Below, piece by piece: positions 8,301-11,188 of a stretch of 11,188 nt of DNA. The translations under genes and the position numbers were made by a program. Source of the stretch: Euperipatoides rowelli (Eukaryota; Onychophora; Udeonychophora; Euonychophora; Peripatopsidae); the NCBI GenBank assembly GCA_003024985.2, contig PXIH01S0009401.1; one strand, written 5' to 3'. Under the pieces are notes generated by a model. The model ran no database searches, was not told the DNA's origin, and worked only from the letters and a program-made list of their open reading frames with translations. Position 1 is the first letter of the stretch, and every line of letters begins with the position of its first letter.

Positions 8301-8467
8301 ATTATGTACCTGTAGGTCCGGTAGTAATAATACCAGTAGGTTCTTATCATCATGGGTTGACTCTCCGAGGGTGTAAAACGCCTTTATGGCAGCCTGAGCG
8401 CAATTATATGTGATGACTAACGAGCCGTACTCGTAGTAAATAGGTCCAATGTAAGAAAATTTGTTGG
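2135..8467 (-). CDS. DGKQ: Diacylglycerol kinase theta (type V), 3' part, seven exons
   Basis: Joining seven minus-strand exons (8467-8310, 8170-8019, 6545-6397, 3858-3750, 3158-2958, 2573-2418, 2300-2135) gives an open frame of about 363 residues, with codons split correctly at five of the six junctions and one junction in phase 0. The peptide reads as the segment before the kinase, then the DAGK catalytic domain (about residues 60-190, with GGDGT at 119-123 and GTGND at 151-155), then the accessory domain (about 225-363, with [11 protein letters not shown] at 227-237). The family phosphorylates diacylglycerol with ATP to phosphatidic acid at membranes, ending DAG signalling and producing a second lipid messenger. 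Theta assignment rests on [15 protein letters not shown], the RLHNKGVY segment and WGSGANPWG, which match the theta isoform better than the alpha, zeta or eta types as I remember them. No C1 domain is in the window, and the C-terminal end is missing, so both ends are incomplete. The family call is near certain; the theta subtype is very likely. Confidence 0.95.
2301..2417 (-). other. DGKQ intron F-G
   Basis: The intron is 117 bp, running from donor GTAAAG to acceptor CTTATTTCAG, with a T-rich and A-rich interior and phase 2. It holds nothing else. Confidence 0.9.
2418..2573 (-). CDS. DGKQ: DGKQ exon F: accessory domain, RLHNKGVY block
   Basis: The exon is 156 bp. It begins with the G completing an arginine codon after ATTTGCAG and ends CTAAG before donor GTAAAG. 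It encodes [15 protein letters not shown], then a basic, polar helix ([17 protein letters not shown]), then [16 protein letters not shown], with a serine codon split into exon G. The order matches the accessory domain of theta-type kinases: an invariant N-K-x-x-Y after the DFH segment, then a variable-but-charged strand pair ending in IEG/VEG and N-I. The minus-strand open frame extends a little into both flanking introns; that extension is not coding. Confidence 0.96.
2574..2957 (-). other. DGKQ intron E-F
   Basis: The intron is 384 bp, from donor GTAAAC to acceptor ATTTGCAG, phase 2. It is AT-rich without an open frame or clear repeat. Confidence 0.9.
2958..3158 (-). CDS. DGKQ: DGKQ exon E: variable linker and start of the accessory domain
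   Basis: The exon is 201 bp. It starts with the A that completes an arginine codon after TTGTATTAG and ends AGCAG before GTAAAC. It encodes WTVVFHPDD, then a low-complexity acidic and serine/asparagine-rich linker of about 26 residues (residues 197-222), then [15 protein letters not shown] and [18 protein letters not shown]. The [11 protein letters not shown] block opens the accessory domain that packs against the catalytic core and is needed for activity in this family. The linker position is also variable in mammalian theta. Its length is set by open coding sequence without internal splice signals, so it is probably a real flexible loop. Confidence 0.96.
3159..3749 (-). other. DGKQ intron D-E, with tandem array
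   Basis: The intron is 591 bp, from donor GTAAAT to acceptor TTGTATTAG, phase 2. About half of it is the degenerate tandem array at 3353-3645; a short (TA)n run follows near 3677-3690. It contains no coding sequence. Confidence 0.9.
3353..3645 (+). repeat. Degenerate tandem array, about four copies of 76-87 bp
   Basis: Copies begin with TTCCA at 3353, 3440, 3516 and 3602, giving periods of 87, 76 and 86. Shared words in order are TTCCATTT, CACTAAATGAG, a TGTGAGATA segment, GAAAT or CATAAAAT, and CTTCTCATTCAT. The last copy is truncated near 3645. A further partial copy may start at 3324 (TTCCATTCTCC). The copies differ by small indels and many substitutions, so the array is old. Confidence 0.75.
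3750..3858 (-). CDS. DGKQ: DGKQ exon D: GND loop, end of the catalytic domain
   Basis: The exon is 109 bp. It begins with the two bases that finish the glycine codon, after ATTTAG, and ends GACAG before donor GTAAAT. Translation is [19 protein letters not shown] followed by a short amphipathic segment ending RLD, with an arginine codon split into exon E. The junction with exon C rebuilds [15 protein letters not shown], one of the most conserved blocks of eukaryotic DAG kinases. Exons C and D are separated by 2538 bp, the largest intron in the window and the one holding the inverted repeat cluster. Confidence 0.96.
4720..4741 (+). repeat. Possible terminal inverted repeat, left
   Basis: The 22 bases TTACATATACTCGAGTTACC plus TT match the reverse complement of 5962-5983 at 19 positions. 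The pair brackets the repeat cluster at 4970-5640. In AT-rich DNA of this length a match this good can arise by chance, and no target duplication is visible. Confidence 0.3.
4970..5640. repeat. Cluster of diverged repeat units in both orientations
   Basis: On the plus strand, the segment starting CTGCATATTAAATTTCATGT at 5165 matches the reverse complement of the segment ending at about 5548 (CTGCATATAAAATTTCATGT) over 38 bases with four mismatches. The match continues outward with gaps (left GCTGCTATAACAATTTT, right reverse complement GTTGCTAAAACAATTTT). A third copy, in minus orientation, shares GATCCGATTT (5329-5338 against 5520-5529, offset 191). A fourth, in plus orientation from about 4972, shares GTAGACAGAT with the reverse complement near 5390. 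The array is thus at least four units, two in each direction. It is non-coding. Confidence 0.75.
5962..5983 (-). repeat. Possible terminal inverted repeat, right
   Basis: This is the partner of 4720-4741 (AAGGTAACTTGAGTCAATGT plus AA), with the three mismatches scattered. Together they would define a non-coding element of about 1264 bp. Confidence 0.3.
6397..6545 (-). CDS. DGKQ: DGKQ exon C: ATP-binding GGDGT loop
   Basis: The exon is 149 bp. It begins with the single G that completes the split glycine codon, right after TTTCTTGCAG, and ends ACAG before donor GTCTGT. It encodes [20 protein letters not shown] followed by [10 protein letters not shown] and ends PCAIVPLGT with a split glycine. 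The GGDGT motif is the nucleotide-binding loop of the DAG kinase/sphingosine kinase fold, where change of the second glycine is known to abolish activity. All invariant residues are present, so this is an intact catalytic exon. The open frame runs on into both introns (6601-6221), but residues outside the exon are not kinase-like. The donor has C at +3, weaker than the other sites. Confidence 0.97.
6853..6884 (+). repeat. 16-bp perfect tandem duplication
   Basis: GTATATTAATTTGTCA at 6853-6868 is repeated exactly at 6869-6884. It is a short local duplication in an intron with no evident function. Confidence 0.9.
7178..7274 (-). mobile_element. Possible end of a hAT-type DNA transposon remnant
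   Basis: Read on the minus strand from 7274, the sequence begins CAGTGCTCGAATTTCATGGT and runs into GGTGGTCC-type palindromes: GGTGGTCC at 7178-7185 is inverted at 7250-7257, and GTGGTCC/GGACCAC at 7179-7195 forms its own hairpin. A CAGTG start with subterminal inverted words is typical of hAT ends. No opposite end or 8-bp target duplication is found in the window, so this could be a fragment or chance. Confidence 0.3.
7745..7789. repeat. Imperfect hairpin with GGATCC arms
   Basis: TAGGGATCCT at 7745-7754 pairs with AGGATCCTA at 7781-7789, and CAATTTC (7761-7767) pairs with GAAATTG (7774-7780). The two stems are separated by a 6-base asymmetric bulge on the left arm. It is intronic, and the function is unknown. 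Confidence 0.6.
8019..8170 (-). CDS. DGKQ: DGKQ exon B: start of the catalytic domain
   Basis: The exon is 152 bp. It starts in phase 0 after TTACTTTCAG and ends CCTGG before donor GTAAAC, leaving two bases of a glycine codon. It encodes 50 residues that open the DAGK catalytic domain: [15 protein letters not shown] is the first conserved strand and glycine-rich turn, and [18 protein letters not shown] is the next conserved block. The PxQVFDL..GGP signature is general to eukaryotic DAG kinases, and the GG-PLPG ending is conserved in the theta type. Only 139 bp of intron separate it from exon A. Splice sites and reading frame are unambiguous. Confidence 0.96.
8171..8309 (-). other. DGKQ intron A-B
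   Basis: The intron is 139 bp, from donor GTACAT to acceptor TTACTTTCAG, phase 0. It is AT-rich with an A run near 8181-8195. Confidence 0.9.
8310..8467 (-). CDS. DGKQ: DGKQ exon A: linker before the kinase domain
   Basis: The exon is 158 bp. It follows an acceptor ending TTTCTTTTAG and ends at CTACAG before donor GTACAT. The first two bases complete a codon begun in an exon not found here, and the exon ends in phase 0. It encodes 52 residues, starting [17 protein letters not shown] and ending [12 protein letters not shown]. In theta-type kinases this is the segment between the Ras-association-like region and the catalytic core, so the match is by position and general similarity rather than by a catalytic motif. 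Two overlapping LxxLL patterns (LLVLL and LVLLL) lie near the end. This is the most upstream exon I could recognise; the residues before it must lie beyond the window or in an exon too diverged to see. Confidence 0.85.
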
Positions 8468-10454
8468 CTAAAAGAAAAATGGAGAAAAAAATATTATTTA
8501 CATTATTATATTTTTAAAACTTCACATCCATGTAAAAAAAATACTTACATATGGATTTAGAAATATTACATTATGTTAATATATCAAGTTATAAATTCTA
8601 GAAAATTTTCAAATAATATACAGTAATCTAAAAATGATGTGTTGATTCCATTATTCTTCCTTAGCTGGGTTGTGCTCTTGGAAATCAGAGTGTAAATCAA
8701 TAGAATTGGATTTGAATTTAGGCTAATATCATAACATTTATTCAAAGAAAAACATCACATAAAGAATTTGAGTCAGTTTTAAATAAATTAAATAATTTCT
8801 CTCAGACTTTCATAACATTAACAAAAGTATAGAAGCTTAAATTGTACTTTGTATTTAAAATTAGTTCACAATATAAAATATATTACGAATTATATAAAAT
8901 TACCACATCAGAATATAAAAATTAGTGAATATTTCAAAAATTATATAAAAAAGTTATAATAATTGCGAAATTATAATAATGTAACTAAATTCTGACTAAA
9001 ATCCATTCTTCAGTGCCATCTAGTGATTAAAAATCTAGAACTAGATTAATGAAACTGTTAACGCTAAAAACATGGGATGTTCTGAAGGAGAAAGCAAAAT
9101 AATTGCAATAGGCTACAATAGAGGGATGCTCAAAATTGTTATGAAGATGTTAAACGTGGAAATAACAGGATGCACAGCTGGAGAGTTAATTACTTTATTA
9201 TTTTGACAGGCTTTCATTGTCTTATTTTTATTTTAAATCATTTACAGTACCGGTACCATATATAGGCCTACATCTTTTTTTTTTAGCAAACTGTGTTATT
9301 TCAAATAATTGATCATGTAATTTGAGAAGTGGTAGTAATTCTTAAACCTTGTTATTCCAAACTGTGTAAATCAAATACATGTAAATTAAGAATTACCTCT
9401 ATTCATACACACAAAAAGGTTATTTTTAAAGTGCAGAAAATTTATATATTTAAAGAAATAGGTTACTGTAAGTAAACAAGTTTTTTTCATACAATTTTTA
9501 AACGGCACTAAAAAGTAGGAAATAAATTTACTTTCCTGTAGAAATTTATCAGATTGAATGTGCAAAATTAAGGGGGGACAGGTAATTAGACTTGTGTAAC
9601 TTTTATGTATTCAATATGTGTTTAATTTTAAAAATAATTCTAAGTTAGCAATATGGCTATATTGTATAACAAATGTTTATTTTTAATGTAATATTTGTAA
9701 TGTATGAATTTGCTAGTGTAAGCGATTAGCTGAGTTTTGTTTTCTTGTTATTTTTTTTCTTAATACGTCGCTTGCTACATTATAGCAAGTGTCGTGTTCA
9801 TATCTGATTAATTGTGTGACTGTAAACAATGCGAGCAACACTCGACCCCCCACATGTGCAAATTAATGATAATGTATACATTTTATTTAGGTGTATTTAT
9901 TTTGAATGTGTGTGTTGCATTGAGGCTATCTTTGTCACCTTAAGTATTTTTCCATTTATTGCATTCTTGGAGTGCAGGTGACCCCTACAGTGTTTTTGTA
10001 TAGAGTGGACCCTATTCTGCAGCTGTAAAATTATATATATTTTTATTTTTACGGTTTTTGTTATTCTTTTTTTGTCAACTTTGAGTTGCTGACTTTGCTA
10101 TTTATTATGCCAGTTCCTGTCTTAGGAATAAATTATTTGTATTCCACTCCATGTTTGACTTTTTATTTCCTCGCAGATAACAACCCAGTTTATTATAATG
10201 ATAATGTATTCTGAATATTGCTAAAGTTTAAGGATTGTATAGGCAAGGTTATTTTTAAACCACTATGTTAGATATAAACTCTTTGGTTCAATTATTCCTT
10301 TTTTATTGGGTGAGGTGTTTCCCTGAATGGGCTTTTCAAAATGGTGCTTAGCTAAAAAATTGTGTGAGAGACATGTATTGTTTTATTTATATACAAAGTA
10401 ATATGGTGTAGAATACAGCGCCCTAGGATGCTATATGATGGATTTCCCCCCACC

Positions 10455-10536
10455 CCCCATTGGTCAATATAAAAATTCTAAAAGTTAAAACCCAATACTT
10501 ATTAACTTGAGTTATTGAATTTTAGGAAAACAATTT
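10455..10536 (+). repeat. Diverged tandem repeat, copy 1 (CCATTGG block)
   Basis: The unit runs from CCCCATTGGT through AATTCTAAAAGTTAAAA and TATTGAATTTTAG to CAATTTA. The second copy starts 136 bp to the right. Both are preceded by C-rich pyrimidine tracts. Confidence 0.8.
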
Positions 10537-10594
10537 ATTTCCCCCTCCACCTGTTTTTTGCCCTCTTCCCCTGTTTTCTCCTCTCCCTCTCCCC
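10536..10594 (+). other. Polypyrimidine tract
   Basis: This stretch of about 59 bases is nearly all C and T on the plus strand, interrupted only by a few A and G. Tracts like this can adopt triplex structures. Here it is also part of the duplicated block, so it may simply be repeat sequence. Confidence 0.6.
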
Positions 10595-10680
10595 ATTGGT
10601 TTAAATATGAAAAAAAATTCTAAAAGTTAAAACTAAAAACTAATATTAGCTTGAATTATTGAATTTTAGTTGCAATTTTA
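10591..10680 (+). repeat. Diverged tandem repeat, copy 2 (CCATTGG block)
   Basis: It shares CCCCATTGGT, AAATTCTAAAAGTTAAAA, TTATTGAATTTTAG and CAATTTTA in the same order as copy 1, with small insertions. The 55-base tract before it (10536-10590) is almost all C and T on the plus strand. Confidence 0.8.
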
Positions 10681-11175
10681 CTCAATAGATGGTGTTAGTC
10701 TATTTCTGCGACCTATCAACATACTTGAGAATTTTATAATGTATATAGATAATATGAATCTTAACATGTATTACTATATAGTATTTCATGCAATGTTAAT
10801 AATACTAGCAATTTCTTGAAAATTTTCCAAATGTCGCCCCATCACTAGTGCACCCAAGTCTGAAGTAGACAATTATTTAAAAAAAATTGAAAAATTGAAG
10901 ACATTTAAAAAAAAAAAAAATCACAATTTCCAATCTATTCACAACGATTTATAATAATTTGCTATGAAAACTACAAATAATTTTCATTTATCATTAATAG
11001 ATGTGAAAGTAGATAGTTATAAAAATATTTCTTAAATTTTATTTATTATTATTTATGCCTTGTGATAAGCGTCAAGTTTAACCTAATCATTGATTTGCAA
11101 CAGGGATAAATAAATACTAATGAAATAACACATGATAAAGTAATATTTAAAAAAAAAATCACATTTTATTAAAAG

Positions 11176-11188
11176 CACACACACACAC
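11176..11188 (+). repeat. CA microsatellite at the window end
   Basis: The last 13 bases are an uninterrupted CA repeat running off the end. Assemblies often break at such repeats, which fits the window being a complete small contig. Confidence 0.85.

Larger units (their letters stand above)
8468..11188. other. Upstream intron or flank of DGKQ, no exon recognised
   Basis: Immediately right of exon A is a pyrimidine-rich acceptor (minus strand TTTCTTTTAG), so at least the first part is intron. No segment on the minus strand encodes a C1 domain or a recognisable Ras-association-like region. On the plus strand the longest frame I examined from a start codon (9072-9206, 44 codons) has no recognisable family. 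The stretch contains an LTR-like or 3'-UTR-like segment (about 9574-10180), a duplicated CCATTGG block (10441-10680), several A and T runs, and the terminal CA repeat. Confidence 0.6.

Noticed and set aside
9072-9206. A 44-codon plus-strand frame starting MGCSEGESK
   Set aside because: It is short, has no family resemblance, and no supporting splice or promoter context. An open frame of this length is expected by chance.
9771-9789. A short hairpin CTTGCTA/TAGCAAG
   Set aside because: A seven-base stem is common by chance and nothing around it suggests an RNA gene or terminator.
1-11188. A CRISPR array, bacterial operon or defence system
   Set aside because: The window is eukaryotic with spliced exons. 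The repeats seen have irregular spacing and no leader or associated genes.

Overview
The window looks like AT-rich genomic DNA from an animal. Short, more GC-rich exons with clean GT/AG borders are separated by long AT-rich introns full of homopolymer runs, diverged repeats and hairpins. It carries one recognisable gene on the minus strand: the 3' part of a theta-type (type V) diacylglycerol kinase. The encoded protein is well diverged from the mammalian one, and the non-coding DNA resembles marine invertebrate genomes (TAGGCCTA palindromes, many diverged short repeats). An echinoderm or another marine invertebrate is therefore plausible, but this is a weak inference. The window has one undetermined base (1909) and ends inside a CA microsatellite, so it is probably a small assembly contig.

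Layout, read along the gene (minus strand, right to left): 11188-8468 is upstream or intronic DNA with a tandemly duplicated CCATTGG/C-rich block, an LTR-like or 3'-UTR-like stretch and no recognised exon. Seven exons follow: A 8467-8310, B 8170-8019, C 6545-6397, D 3858-3750, E 3158-2958, F 2573-2418 and G 2300-2135. The six introns are 139, 1473, 2538, 591, 384 and 117 bp, all GT-AG, and every junction keeps the frame. Together the exons encode about 363 residues: the segment just before the kinase, the whole catalytic domain with its GGDGT loop, and most of the accessory domain. The region 2134-1 is the next intron or the 3' flank and contains no exon that I could identify.

The N-terminal part of the protein (C1 domains, most of the Ras-association-like region) and the last stretch of the accessory domain, including the usual VDGEPW motif, are not in the window. 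Exon G either splices out at a GTACGT donor (preferred) or reads six codons further to a TAA stop.

The most interesting non-coding structure is in the largest intron. At about 4970-5640 there are at least four diverged copies of a repeat in both orientations, including a 38-bp inverted pair with 34 matches. The cluster is flanked at a distance by a weak 22-bp inverted pair (4720-4741 / 5962-5983), which suggests a decayed non-autonomous transposon of about 1.26 kb. Other structures are a 47-bp perfect direct repeat near the left end, a four-copy roughly 80-bp tandem array between exons D and E, a 16-bp perfect inverted repeat just 3' of exon G, and a possible hAT-like end at 7178-7274. I found no new multi-gene system here.
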